Positions 9,133-18,100 are shown, counted from the stretch's first letter. The stretch is DNA of 43,481 bases from Bacteroidota bacterium (GCA_013286425.1 JABDFS010000015.1:1-43481), one strand, 5' to 3'. The notes: a model not told the origin generated them from the sequence alone. Translations and numbers: made by a program.

Positions 9133-9516
9133 TTATTCACCGGAAACAGTTTCCTGTGTATCCGAAGTGATTGCCTCTTTCTGTTTGAGGCTGATTTTTA
9201 TTTGCAATTGGTATTTGCTGTTGAATGAAAATGTATAGTTATTCTGATTGAGATATTCTTTTATCGTTTCATCTTCGGCTAATACAGTTATAAAAGCCTG
9301 TGCAATGTCGTTGTTGCTATGTAGTAATTCTGACCTGCCATTAATATAATTTATTGAAAACCTGTAACCTGATTTTTTAATACCGGCATTCCGTTCAATG
9401 TCAGACTGGTTGATACCAATTACCTGTTCAGCAGTAACTGCTTTTTTTATCAGTATACGTATTGCGGGCAAATATCTTCTCCATACACCTGCAAACGCCA
9501 TTTGTTTATTGTTCAT
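9133..9516 (-). CDS. Unidentified 127-aa protein upstream of the RNA helicase gene
   Basis: This cytoplasmic protein has no signal peptide or membrane segment and begins at a clear ATG. Residues 1-60 are basic and probably helical (VWRRYLPAIRILIKKA). The middle (SDIERNAGIKKSGYRFSINYINGR) is polar. The C-terminal part has beta-like alternation (NYTFSFNSKYQLQIKISL) before a short acidic, disordered tail. I do not recognise the family. It is co-oriented with the helicase gene with a 61-base spacer holding a hairpin, so co-transcription and an RNA-related role are possible. That is inference from context only. Confidence 0.6.
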   Translation of the reverse strand: MNNKQMAFAGVWRRYLPAIRILIKKAVTAEQVIGINQSDIERNAGIKKSGYRFSINYINGRSELLHSNNDIAQAFITVLAEDETIKEYLNQNNYTFSFNSKYQLQIKISLKQKEAITSDTQETVSGE

Positions 9517-10106
9517 GCAATTATTTTAAAAGAAACGTTAGTTATTAGAACGGGAAACCATAATAATTTTAGCAGAAGCAACACTTCCATCCTGTAAAAA
9601 TAAATCTTTAAGGTTTATTTCACCGGCATTAAAAATTAAAATGGAGCCATCCATATTCATAAAACCAATTTTAATAATACTTGAAAGAAGTAGAAACAAA
9701 TTGAGAAAAGGATAAAATTTACTTTGGTAGAGTAAAAAATACAACTGTCTTAGGTATGCTTTTACAGCTCAATTACAATAAAGGTAATCTTTTTGATATG
9801 AATCTTCGGGATATAATTTGTTAAAGCACAGGTTATAAGGTATATAGCTGATAAATTTATTGCAAACATTTACATAATAATAGCCATTGATAAAAATCAT
9901 TATAAAGATTTAGAATAATAAAAAACCTGTTAGCGAAGTTTTGTTGGTATGGTTTCATGAAAGCTAAACGAAGGTAAAAATTGAAAGGCATTTTTTTACC
10001 AACGGCCTATAAGAAATGGCAGGTATATACCTGCAGACTATATTGATTCTTTTATTAATCACTAATCTCATATACTTACCTGGTAGCTTATTTTTACGAT
10101 ATAATG
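9517..10106. other. Long intergenic stretch without a convincing gene
   Basis: This is most of the 783-base gap between the small hypothetical gene and the HTTM gene, the longest non-coding stretch in the window. It is very AT-rich. A short minus-strand open frame around 9538-9744 has no support. A weak inverted repeat pairs ggtaaaaa (9973-9980) with tttttacc (9993-10000). The distinctive content is the repeat structure that follows at 10107-10195. Nothing else nameable was seen. Confidence 0.5.
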
Positions 10107-10195
10107 TCGATATAACTTCGATATTTCTTCGATTCAATAGATCGAAGTTATATCGAAATTATATCGAAGAAATATCGAAGTTATATCGAAGAAAT
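10107..10195. repeat. 11-bp tandem repeat array B combined with a 27-nt inverted repeat
   Basis: The right side (10141-10195) is five contiguous 11-bp units: atcgaagttat, atcgaaattat, atcgaagaaat, atcgaagttat, atcgaagaaat. The left side (10107-10133) is the exact reverse complement of 10163-10189, a perfect 27-nt inverted repeat around a 29-nt spacer. A second register also folds: cttcgat (10127-10133) with atcgaag (10141-10147) around a 7-base loop, continuing after a two-base mismatch. The structure ends about 105 bases before the ATG of the HTTM gene. A further inverted fragment (atatcttcga) lies near 10267. Possible roles are a protein-binding array, a structured RNA, or a small mobile or expanding repeat. 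Confidence 0.85.
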
Positions 10196-10299
10196 AAGTT
10201 TGCAGGTATAAATAAGTGAACCTTGTCTTATCTCTTATAAAAAACTCCGTTAATCAGTTAATAAAAATATCTTCGAAAAATGAGCGCCATTGAATTGAT

Positions 10300-11625
10300 A
10301 TGAAACTTTTTAAAACTCTTCGCCAACCTGTAGATAACAGTCCGCTTATCATTTTCAGAATTGCATTTGGCCTGCTTTTGATGTACCTGTTTTCATATGA
10401 TATTTTAAGCGGCTACGTTTATACAGACTTTATAAAGCCGCCTTTTACTTTTTCATTTATAGGTTTTGAGTTTCTGCAGCCATTGCCCGGAAACGGCATG
10501 TATTACTACTTTGGTGCAATGGCATTGCTGTCGTTAATGATAGCCCTCGGCGCATGGTATCGCTTATCCATAGTTTGCCTTTCAATATTATGGACAATAA
10601 TCTACCTGATGCAGAAATCAGGTTACAATAATCACTATTACCTTGTTGTTTTATTATGCTGGTTAATGGCTTTTTTGCCGGCAAACCGTTATTGTTCCGT
10701 AGATGTAAAAAGAAAGGCTGTTACTGAAACAGGTAAATGCAGCAGGTATTGTTTATTTATTTTTATTGTACAGGCTGCAATAATTTATTTTTTTGCCGCG
10801 ATCAGCAAACTTACCTCTGATTGGTTTTCAGGAAAATTTATTGCCATTGCATTTTCATCGCTTAGCCGCCGGCCCATAAGCGGATTAATTTATGGGCAAC
10901 ACTGGTTTCAATTATTTATCTGTTATGGCGGCTTCTTTTTCGATCTTTTAATTGTGCCTTTGTTGTTATGGAAAAGAACCAGGAAATATGCATTTATAAT
11001 CTATTGCCTTTTTCATCTTTTTAATTCTTTTACTTTCAACATCAGCATTTTTCCTTACTTGTCAATTGCGCTTGGCATATTTTTTTTTGATGGAAATAAA
11101 ATACGCCGTATCTTCTTTGCCCATCGTCTTCCGCCAACCAGCAACTCCATGCCTGCAAATGCATTTAAAGAAAAAATTCTTATATACTGCTTAGGCGTTT
11201 ATTTTTTATTCCAGTTAATTATACCAATGAGATCATGGTTTTATCCGGGCAATGTTTTTTGGAATGAAGAAGGTTATCGCATGAGTTGGAAAATGATGTT
11301 ACGCGCCAAAAACGGAACTATATATTTTAAAGTGATAGACCCGGTTTCTGATAAGTGCTGGAAAATAGATCCATCAAAAATGTTTACATCATCACAGGTA
11401 ACATCGCTTGCCACATCGCCGGATATTATGTGGCAATACAGTCAAAGAATAAAAGCAGATTTTGAAAAGAAAAATATTCCCGGTGTTAAGGTGTATGCTA
11501 TCGGGCAGGTAAGTCTTAACAGGAGCACGCCAATGCCGCTTGTTGATACAACTGTAGACCTTGCATCTGTAAAATGGTATGCATTCAGGCATTCTGAATG
11601 GATAACAAAAGGGCCTGAAAAATAG
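10300..11625 (+). CDS. HTTM domain membrane protein (vitamin K-dependent gamma-carboxylase-like)
   Basis: This is a 441-residue polytopic inner-membrane protein. Residues about 15-290 contain a series of hydrophobic helices (for example FRIAFGLLLMYLF, YYFGAMALLSLMIAL, FIFIVQAAIIYFFAA). From about residue 310 there is a soluble domain. Its start, RSWFYPGNVFWNEEGYRMSW followed by KMMLRAKNG, matches the HTTM family related to eukaryotic vitamin K-dependent gamma-carboxylase. The family adds a carboxyl group to glutamate in eukaryotes; bacterial members are largely uncharacterised and their substrates unknown. The ATG at 10300 directly precedes the conserved opening. The gene follows repeat array B, and a GH127 gene starts 157 bases downstream on the same strand. 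I cannot tell whether carboxylase residues are all retained. Confidence 0.8.
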   Translation: MKLFKTLRQPVDNSPLIIFRIAFGLLLMYLFSYDILSGYVYTDFIKPPFTFSFIGFEFLQPLPGNGMYYYFGAMALLSLMIALGAWYRLSIVCLSILWTIIYLMQKSGYNNHYYLVVLLCWLMAFLPANRYCSVDVKRKAVTETGKCSRYCLFIFIVQAAIIYFFAAISKLTSDWFSGKFIAIAFSSLSRRPISGLIYGQHWFQLFICYGGFFFDLLIVPLLLWKRTRKYAFIIYCLFHLFNSFTFNISIFPYLSIALGIFFFDGNKIRRIFFAHRLPPTSNSMPANAFKEKILIYCLGVYFLFQLIIPMRSWFYPGNVFWNEEGYRMSWKMMLRAKNGTIYFKVIDPVSDKCWKIDPSKMFTSSQVTSLATSPDIMWQYSQRIKADFEKKNIPGVKVYAIGQVSLNRSTPMPLVDTTVDLASVKWYAFRHSEWITKGPEK

Positions 11626-11782
11626 CAGGCAATTTTATTGCTGCTCAAACCTGCAACTAGCTCTCACACGTTCTGCGAAGTTGCAGCTCCGCTTAATATC
11701 AGATCATATCATAACAAAGCAATACAATATTGTTACTGCATACATTTAATTTAGCGTATTTGAAATTGTATAATTAACCTAC

Positions 11783-13831
11783 ATGTTATCACTGAAAAAA
11801 GTTAGCGCTGTTTTGTTATTTGTAATGGTTTGTGTAAATTTTTTAAAGGCACAATCTTTAGAAAATAATGTTCACATTATACATCCTGTAAATCTTAAAG
11901 ATGTTGTTATTGAAGATTCATTCTGGAGTCCAAAGTTTAGAGTTTGGGATACAAAAACGGTATATGATGTGTTTGATAAACTGGAAGGAAAGTATGAGCC
12001 AGACAGGCAGGATCTGATCAACGAAAAAGAAAAATGGGGCAGAACACGTGATGCGTTTTTAAATTTCGATCTTGTTGCACAGGGAAAAAAAGATATCAAT
12101 ACGCATGATGGCCCGCCATGGTATGATGGACTTGTATATGAAACTATACGCGGCGCATCAGATTTGCTGATACAACATCCGGATGCAAACCTTGAACAAA
12201 AGATCGATGGTTATATTGATCGCATAGCAGCAGCGCAGGCAGTTGATCCCGATGGATATTTAAACACGTATACAACACTAACAAGATCTGATAAAAGATG
12301 GGGTACTAATGGCGGTGATGATAAATGGCAACACGACATTTATAACTCCGGCATGTTGGTAGAAGCTGCAATTCATTATTATAATGCAACAAGAAAAACA
12401 AAGCTTTTGAACGTTGCAGTAAAGCTTAGTAATTATATCTATACACAAATTGGACCTGCGCCAAAACTGAATGTAATCCCGGGCCATGGCGGACCTGAAG
12501 AATGCATGTTGAAATTGTATGAACTCTTCAAACAACATCCTGAATTAAAAAACAAAATGAGTGTACCCGTTGATGAAAATAATTATTACAGCCTGGCAAA
12601 ATTCTGGGTCGAAGAACGAGGCAATTATGGTGAAGCAAATGGAAGCCATGCAAGAAAAAGTGATAGTTCCTATAACCAGGATCACATGCCTGTGCTTCAG
12701 CAACAAACAATAGAAGGCCATGCCGTGCGCGCAACGTTGCTGGCAACAGGCGTTACTGAAGTTGCGATTGACAGTAAAGACCCGCGTTATGTAAATACAG
12801 CAAACAATTACTGGAACAATATGATCGGCAAGCGTATGTTTATTACCGGTGGCGAAGGTGCCATTGCAGATGGTGAACGTTTTGGTGCCGATTATTATTT
12901 GCCGGAATCTGCATACCTGGAAACCTGTGCTTCTATTGGTGCAGGGTTTTTTAGTGAAAGGATGAATGAACTGGAAGCTGATGGAAAATATATGGATGAA
13001 TTTGAAAGAGTGATATACAATAATCTTTTGTCAGGTGTGTCGTTAAGTGGCGATCATTATTTTTATGAGAATCCATTGACCGCAACCGATCATACAAGAT
13101 GGGCGTGGCATGATTGCCCTTGTTGTCCGCCAATGATATTAAAAATGATCGGTGCACTTCCGCAGTATATTTATGCTTACGATAGTAATGCTGTATATGT
13201 AAATCTTTTTATTGGCAGCAAAGCAAATATTTCGATCAACAAAAACACAACTGTTGCATTAAAACAAACAACACAATATCCATGGAAAGGAAAAATAGTT
13301 ATTGAAGTTGATCCATCATCAGCAAAAACATTTACGGTAAATGTGCGTATTCCGGGTTGGTCGCAAAACAAAGAAAATCCATTCGGTTTATACTACTCAC
13401 GTGTAACAGAATCTCCATCACTAAGTGTTAATGGTGAAACAATACATGTTACACCAGTTAAAGGTTATGTGGCAATTACAAGAAGCTGGAAAAAGGGCGA
13501 TAAGATCGAATTGAATTTGCCAATGCAGCCAAGATTGATATCACCAAATGATTCTGTTGAAACAATAAAAGGCAAGATCGCCATTGCATCAGGACCTGTT
13601 ATATATGGCTTTGAAGGCGTTGATAATCCTGGCTTGAATAATTACACAATTAAAGATAACAGCACTTTACAAATTTCTTATAAGCCACGCTTATTGGATG
13701 GAGTTAATGTGATCGCAGGTAAAACATCAAACACTGACAATGATCAAACAAACTTTACAGCCATTCCATTTTATTCAATTGGTAACCGCGGCCAGGTTTC
13801 GCCATATAAAGTTTGGATACCTGAAAAATAA
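11783..13831 (+). CDS. GH127-family glycoside hydrolase (beta-L-arabinofuranosidase-like, DUF1680)
   Basis: The 682-residue protein has a signal peptide (about residues 1-24, ending LKAQ), so it acts in the periplasm or outside the cell. It matches GH127/DUF1680 over its length, with an (alpha/alpha)6 barrel followed by beta-rich domains. The unusual cysteine active site is intact. Glu380 and Cys382 (ETC) and the cluster HDCPCC with Cys445, Cys447 and Cys448 correspond to the zinc-binding glutamate and cysteines, and the cysteine nucleophile, of the Bifidobacterium enzyme HypBA1. Glu365 is the likely acid/base. Characterised members release beta-L-arabinofuranose from plant glycans. Substrate preference within DUF1680 varies, and no SusC/SusD pair or other carbohydrate enzyme is adjacent to support arabinan specificity. 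Confidence 0.88.
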   Translation: MLSLKKVSAVLLFVMVCVNFLKAQSLENNVHIIHPVNLKDVVIEDSFWSPKFRVWDTKTVYDVFDKLEGKYEPDRQDLINEKEKWGRTRDAFLNFDLVAQGKKDINTHDGPPWYDGLVYETIRGASDLLIQHPDANLEQKIDGYIDRIAAAQAVDPDGYLNTYTTLTRSDKRWGTNGGDDKWQHDIYNSGMLVEAAIHYYNATRKTKLLNVAVKLSNYIYTQIGPAPKLNVIPGHGGPEECMLKLYELFKQHPELKNKMSVPVDENNYYSLAKFWVEERGNYGEANGSHARKSDSSYNQDHMPVLQQQTIEGHAVRATLLATGVTEVAIDSKDPRYVNTANNYWNNMIGKRMFITGGEGAIADGERFGADYYLPESAYLETCASIGAGFFSERMNELEADGKYMDEFERVIYNNLLSGVSLSGDHYFYENPLTATDHTRWAWHDCPCCPPMILKMIGALPQYIYAYDSNAVYVNLFIGSKANISINKNTTVALKQTTQYPWKGKIVIEVDPSSAKTFTVNVRIPGWSQNKENPFGLYYSRVTESPSLSVNGETIHVTPVKGYVAITRSWKKGDKIELNLPMQPRLISPNDSVETIKGKIAIASGPVIYGFEGVDNPGLNNYTIKDNSTLQISYKPRLLDGVNVIAGKTSNTDNDQTNFTAIPFYSIGNRGQVSPYKVWIPEK

Positions 13832-13852
13832 ATATCCAACACGCTAACTATT

Positions 13853-14989
13853 TTAAGCAAAAGCTTGTGCTTTTTTTGAAGCAATACTTTCTGCAATCAC
13901 TTTCGCTTCAATGCCTATTTCACGTAACATGCCGTTGGGCGATATATAATATCCGCAGAAATACAAGCCATCTTTTCCAAAATATTTTTGGTGATGGATA
14001 TCGTTTTTTAAGTCTTCGAAACGATCGGGGCTTGTTGCAACAAAACTTCCAAGATTATTAGAATAACCTGTAGCAAATATGATTGCATCAAAATTATCCT
14101 GCTTATTATTTTCAAAATAAACAGTGTTGCCTTCTATTCTTTCAATATCACCAAACACTTGTATGTGGCCTTGTTTTATCAGTTTAATTGTACCGATATC
14201 TAACAGCGGGATGCGTTTTTGTTTTTCGATCTGTTCCAGCGGCCCATATTTGGATTTCTTCAAACCCATTTTATTTATATCCCCAATAAGCAAACGCATC
14301 AACGGAGCATTGATAGCATCTACAAGTTTAGGCGGAAGTTTACGGAGAGAAAGGCCTAACTGCAATATAGAAATGCCGAATACATCACGCGGCAAAACAT
14401 TCACTGCAGAACGCACCGATAATGCTGGCAACGCACCATGTTCATGTAAACAAATTGCCTGTTCGCACCCGGAATTACCAAAGCCAACTACAAGCACTTT
14501 TTTACCGGTGAACGGCGCTCCGTTTTTATATTGAGCGCTATGCATCACTTCACCTTTAAAAGTATTTAGTCCATTGAATGAGGGCATTTTCGGTTTATTG
14601 GTTGATCCCGCAGCCACAACAACATAAGCAGATTTATAAGTTTCATTATTTGCTTTGGTTATCCAGTATTCACCTTCTTTTTCTACGGAAAGCACTTCGC
14701 AATTGAAAACAGGATGAATATCCATTTTGCGCGCATATGTTTCCAGATATTCTACAACATCTTCTCTTGCAGGATAAGTGGGAAGTTGTTTATCGAATGG
14801 CATAAACGGAAGGCTGGAGTTTTTTTTATTGGTATGCAGATGCAGCCTGTCGTAATGATGCCGCCATGCATAGGCAACATTCGAATGTTTTTCGAGAATA
14901 ATAAATTCAATTCCTTTTTTCTTAAGGCAGGCTGCATTGGCAAGGCCTGCTGCGCTGGCGCCGATAATCAGAGTATTTGTTTGTATCAT
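13853..14989 (-). CDS. Flavin-containing monooxygenase-like NAD(P)/FAD oxidoreductase
   Basis: This is a 378-residue cytoplasmic enzyme with two dinucleotide-binding folds. The FAD site GASAAG lies near residues 10-15, followed by an acidic beta-strand end (ILEK). The NAD(P)H site VVGFGNSG lies near 167-174. The YAWRHHYDRLHLHT region and the ATGYSNNL motif near the C-terminus are characteristic of class B/YUCCA-type flavin monooxygenases. The likely chemistry is NADPH-dependent oxygenation of a small substrate that cannot be identified here. A TTG three codons upstream is possible, but the ATG at 14989 gives the normal distance to the Rossmann motif. The gene is convergent with the GH127 gene, with only 21 bases between stops. 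Confidence 0.85.
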   Translation of the reverse strand: MIQTNTLIIGASAAGLANAACLKKKGIEFIILEKHSNVAYAWRHHYDRLHLHTNKKNSSLPFMPFDKQLPTYPAREDVVEYLETYARKMDIHPVFNCEVLSVEKEGEYWITKANNETYKSAYVVVAAGSTNKPKMPSFNGLNTFKGEVMHSAQYKNGAPFTGKKVLVVGFGNSGCEQAICLHEHGALPALSVRSAVNVLPRDVFGISILQLGLSLRKLPPKLVDAINAPLMRLLIGDINKMGLKKSKYGPLEQIEKQKRIPLLDIGTIKLIKQGHIQVFGDIERIEGNTVYFENNKQDNFDAIIFATGYSNNLGSFVATSPDRFEDLKNDIHHQKYFGKDGLYFCGYYISPNGMLREIGIEAKVIAESIASKKAQAFA

Positions 14990-15163
14990 ATCATCCAAGC
15001 ATTATGGTTGAAAATAAATTTAAAAGCAACAGTAAAGTTGTTTGTTTGAAAAAGTCAGTTAATTGGTTGTATTGTTATTGACGGGCTGAAAGTATTTAAA
15101 ATTGTCTATTCATTTTAAACTATGGGAATTAAAATTTCTTTAAGGATAATTTTGGCGATAATA

Positions 15164-16015
15164 TTAAAGACCATCTTTCGCTATCACACTCCAGTCATCA
15201 TTGCCATGACCTTTTGCTATCCATTGATCCATCACATCAGCAATAGCCGGTATGATAGCTAAATTTGTGTTGCCTTCTTTGGCTGCGGACAACATTAATC
15301 CGGCATCTTTTCGCGCCATATCCAATTCCCATGATGGTTCATTAAACTTAGCTTCTGCAATTTTCTTTAAGCGAGCAGGAACCATTGCACCCGGGTTCCA
15401 GTTATTGAAAAGATGGAGCAGTTCTGATGGTTGCACGCCATTCACTTTAGCCAATGCTAGTGCATCTGCAATACCTGCTGTAAGACTTAACAGGAAAAGA
15501 TTTCCGGATAGTTTGATAGCGGCTGCTTTACCTTCTTCTTCACCAAAGTTTAAAAGCTTTCCTGTCATTTTAGATAACTCTGGTTCATATTTTTCAATGA
15601 TAGACTGATCTCCTGAAACAAGCATAAAACCTGTGCTTTCCAATGCATTTTGCGGACCCATAAAAACAGGCGCATGCTGATAAATAAATCCTTTGCTTTT
15701 CCAATAAGCCGTTCTTTGTTTAGCGCCTTTAACCGAAGTGGTTGTATGATCAATAATAACAGCTTCCTGCTTCAAACCTTTCGCTGCAGCTTCAAGCACT
15801 TCATGAACAGTATCATCTTCTTTCAATGTAACATGAATTATATCCGCATCATGTACTGCATCTTCAACCTTATCAAAAGCTTTCGCACCATATTGTTCCA
15901 ATACTTTTGCTTTTGCTGCAGTACGATTCCAAACCTGCACATTATCACCTTTCTGCAGCATAGCCCTAACGAAATTTGAGCCTAATAATCCCATCCCTAA
16001 AAATGCTTTCATCAT
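15164..16015 (-). CDS. NAD(P)-dependent beta-hydroxyacid dehydrogenase family oxidoreductase
   Basis: The 283-residue protein has an N-terminal Rossmann motif, FLGMGLLGSNF (residues 5-15), and NRT near 30, which suggests NADPH preference. The 3-hydroxyisobutyrate dehydrogenase/6-phosphogluconate dehydrogenase architecture is kept, including an all-helical C-terminal domain. The catalytic lysine and asparagine appear as KLSGN (Lys168, Asn172). Family members reduce or oxidise small hydroxyacids or semialdehydes; some relatives are imine reductases. The substrate-binding signature is not standard enough to choose. The gene is a single unit on the minus strand, divergent from the TMEM175-like gene. 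Confidence 0.85.
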   Translation of the reverse strand: MMKAFLGMGLLGSNFVRAMLQKGDNVQVWNRTAAKAKVLEQYGAKAFDKVEDAVHDADIIHVTLKEDDTVHEVLEAAAKGLKQEAVIIDHTTTSVKGAKQRTAYWKSKGFIYQHAPVFMGPQNALESTGFMLVSGDQSIIEKYEPELSKMTGKLLNFGEEEGKAAAIKLSGNLFLLSLTAGIADALALAKVNGVQPSELLHLFNNWNPGAMVPARLKKIAEAKFNEPSWELDMARKDAGLMLSAAKEGNTNLAIIPAIADVMDQWIAKGHGNDDWSVIAKDGL

Positions 16016-16162
16016 ACAAATGTTTTTGTAAAGTTACTGAACAGCAATTTTTCTTTTGTTTGCTGTTGAATACAAATAAAAAAGAAAAATAAAATTCAAA
16101 GTCGTTGCTGGCGCTAGAGTTATATTTTCGTAACAATCATTTATTCATCTTCAATTTTAATT

Positions 16163-16843
16163 ATGGAACATGATATTTTTGATGAAGACCGCAAGCAATT
16201 TCAATTAGAACGGCTTATTTTATTTAGTGATGCTGTGTTTGCAATTGCCATTACATTACTTGCGCTGGATATAAGAGTTCCGCAATCTGACTGGACAAAA
16301 CAAATTCCTGCGCAACAATTAAGTGAATATATCATCAAGATAATTCCAAACATCTTTGGTTACATTTTCAGCTTTTTTATTATTGGGTTTTACTGGACGA
16401 TCCATCATCGCATATTTGGTTTTGTAAAAAATTATGATGGAATAGTTATTTGGATGAATATGTTGATGTTATGTTTTATTGCATTGCTTCCTTTTACCAC
16501 AACACTTACCGCAGAGTACGGTTATTTAAGTGAATCATTTATTTTTTATTGGCTGAATGTTGGATTGATTGGCATATTAAGTTACCTGATCCAATTATAC
16601 ATAAGTAACCCAAAAAAGAATTTATCGCTGCGATTTAAAAATGACCGGCATCGAAGGTATTCATTGGCAAGAGCTTTATTTACAGCATTAGTGTTTTTCC
16701 TGGGTGCCGGGTTAGCCATGACCAATGTAACAGCATTGCAATACTTTTCGAAGTATATATATGTTTTAATTTTCCCGGGCTTATTCATACTGAAAAAAAT
16801 ATATGGAGAAAAAAAGTCATCTCCGGCTCACCACAAAGCGTGA
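16163..16843 (+). CDS. TMEM175-family (DUF1211) potassium channel-like protein
   Basis: The 226-residue membrane protein has the TMEM175 signature early: R17 followed by FSDAVFAIAITLLALDIRVP (residues 21-40), where FSD lines the pore helix in characterised members. About six transmembrane helices follow, with a histidine-containing YWTIHHRIF segment after the third. This is the single-repeat bacterial form that assembles as a tetramer. Bacterial TMEM175 proteins conduct potassium with low selectivity. The start is the ATG at 16163, close to the FSD helix. Neighbours are unrelated, so the physiological trigger is unknown. Confidence 0.88.
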   Translation: MEHDIFDEDRKQFQLERLILFSDAVFAIAITLLALDIRVPQSDWTKQIPAQQLSEYIIKIIPNIFGYIFSFFIIGFYWTIHHRIFGFVKNYDGIVIWMNMLMLCFIALLPFTTTLTAEYGYLSESFIFYWLNVGLIGILSYLIQLYISNPKKNLSLRFKNDRHRRYSLARALFTALVFFLGAGLAMTNVTALQYFSKYIYVLIFPGLFILKKIYGEKKSSPAHHKA

Positions 16844-16966
16844 AAGCGGTTTCAATTTGAATTGACTAATATCAGTAAACTAAAAGATCGATCTCAACTG
16901 CGCTTTTAAACTGAGGTAATTTTTATGCGCTATATACAATGCAGGTAAATAAACTATAGTTTAATT

Positions 16967-17011
16967 CTTCTTCTCTGCTATACTTTGCATACAGATATTG
17001 CAGAGAAGAAG
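16967..17011. repeat. 12-bp inverted repeat between convergent genes
   Basis: The segment cttcttctctgc (16967-16978) is exactly complementary in reverse to gcagagaagaag (17000-17011), with a 21-base loop. It lies between the stop of the TMEM175-like gene and the stop of the RRM gene. It may work as a bidirectional transcript end, but neither side carries a clear T-run. Confidence 0.45.
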
Positions 17012-17031
17012 GAATATTAACGATGATCGTT

Positions 17032-17316
17032 TTAATATCTTCTATTAAAATTATTTCCGGGCCTGCTGTTCCCTGGTCTTTCTTCTGCCTTCTGTACAGA
17101 TATTTGTTTACCCTTAATTCTTGTACCGTTCAAGATTCCAATTGTTTCCATGGCTTCTGTATTGTCGGGCATTTCAATAAAGCCAAATCCTTTACTCTTT
17201 CCTGTAGCCCTGTCTGTAACAAATTTAGCAGACGAAACAACGCCATATAATTCAAACATATCTTTAAGATCCACATCATCAAAATCATTTGGGAATCCTG
17301 CAACAAATAACTTCAT
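17032..17316 (-). CDS. Small RRM RNA-binding protein
   Basis: This 94-residue protein consists of one RNA recognition motif. RNP2 is LFVAGF (residues 3-8) and RNP1 is KGFGFIEM (42-49), both with the aromatic residues that stack on RNA. The tail after residue 80 is Arg/Asn/Gly-rich (PGNSRPGNNFNRRY) and probably disordered. Similar single-RRM proteins in Bacteroidota and cyanobacteria are abundant RNA chaperone-like proteins, often linked to cold response. The gene stands alone with an inverted repeat just beyond its stop. Confidence 0.9.
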   Translation of the reverse strand: MKLFVAGFPNDFDDVDLKDMFELYGVVSSAKFVTDRATGKSKGFGFIEMPDNTEAMETIGILNGTRIKGKQISVQKAEERPGNSRPGNNFNRRY

Positions 17317-17476
17317 ATATAATATTTCAACAAAAATAGTATATGCAGAGTTCTAATTCCTCTCATTTGCCCAGAATATGAAATGTTTAAGTATTTATAT
17401 GCTGTTTAATAACTATCGCATGTTGGCTTTAAGCCTTTCAAAAACATATTTTTTAATTACGTTTTTCTTTAATAAT

Positions 17477-18100
17477 TCATGGAATTCTTTCAGACACATT
17501 AAACCAATTCCACTCCCAGGTTTTCCCGTTATCCGCTGAAAAAGCCTGGCTCCAAACAGGTTTATCTTTATTGCGTATATCCCACCTGAACACAAAAATA
17601 ATTGGCTTACCGTTAAAAGTATCTTTTGCAAAAAAATGGCCTATATTATTTTCAAATGAACCAACTACCGGTGGATCTAAAACACCTTTGTTACTCGCCA
17701 CCCAATATAAACTCCACAATTTTGTTGCAGGATCAAAAAGCCGCAAAGTTGCACCTTCAAAAAGTTTTCCTTCCATGCCTGGCATTTCAGTTGTTCGGTA
17801 AATATCCATATCTGCTGCTCCGCTTAATATGCTATAATTTGAATCGGTGGATTCAAATTCAGTCCAGTCTTTGCAATTTTCTAGTCGTTTGTTTAGTCTT
17901 CTGTGATCCATCTTCCATTTGCCGATTAAAAAATTAAAATCGCTGTTTGAAGATGTTGAGGAAGCGGTGATAATTAATTGACCTTCTGCATCAAAGTTTA
18001 CTTTAGGTATAGGTATTGAAGTGTCTGCCGTTAATACTATTTGTTGCGATTGTGCAAGATTGCATAATAAAAAAAATAAAATAACAAGATGGTATTTCAT
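17477..18100 (-). CDS. Secreted lipocalin-like (DUF1579-related) protein, 207 aa
   Basis: A signal peptide covers about residues 1-18 (MKYHLVILFFLLCNLAQS). From about residue 52 the sequence reads DFNFLIGKWKMDHRRLNKRL, and it ends WSQAFSADNGKTWEWNWFNV. This arrangement is common in small beta-barrel proteins of the DUF1579/nitrobindin-like type, where F-L-x-G-x-W starts the barrel and a late E-x-N-W closes it. The ligand is unknown. The gene is flanked by unrelated minus-strand genes with gaps over 100 bases. Export is well supported; the domain assignment is moderate. Confidence 0.7.
   Translation of the reverse strand: MKYHLVILFFLLCNLAQSQQIVLTADTSIPIPKVNFDAEGQLIITASSTSSNSDFNFLIGKWKMDHRRLNKRLENCKDWTEFESTDSNYSILSGAADMDIYRTTEMPGMEGKLFEGATLRLFDPATKLWSLYWVASNKGVLDPPVVGSFENNIGHFFAKDTFNGKPIIFVFRWDIRNKDKPVWSQAFSADNGKTWEWNWFNVSERIP

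Noticed and set aside
9538-9744. Possible 68-codon minus-strand gene in the long intergenic region
   Set aside because: Its start is not an ATG, an internal ATG would leave only about 40 residues, and no motif or context supports it.
2291-10195. The 11-bp arrays as CRISPR arrays
   Set aside because: Units are contiguous with no spacers, are far too short, and no cas gene is in the window.
10016-10219. Open frame of 67 codons on the plus strand across repeat array B
   Set aside because: Half of it is a translation of the 11-bp repeat, the rest is low-complexity hydrophobic sequence, and there is no ribosome binding site. The repeat structure explains it.
16095-16135. Bacteroidota-type promoter upstream of the TMEM175-like gene
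   Set aside because: A TATATTTT element exists, but the nearest TTTG-like element is about 13 bases away instead of the expected 19 or so, so the pair does not fit.
17413-17631. 72-codon minus-strand frame overlapping the end of the lipocalin-like gene
   Set aside because: It overlaps the better supported 207-residue secreted protein in another frame and has no signal or motif.
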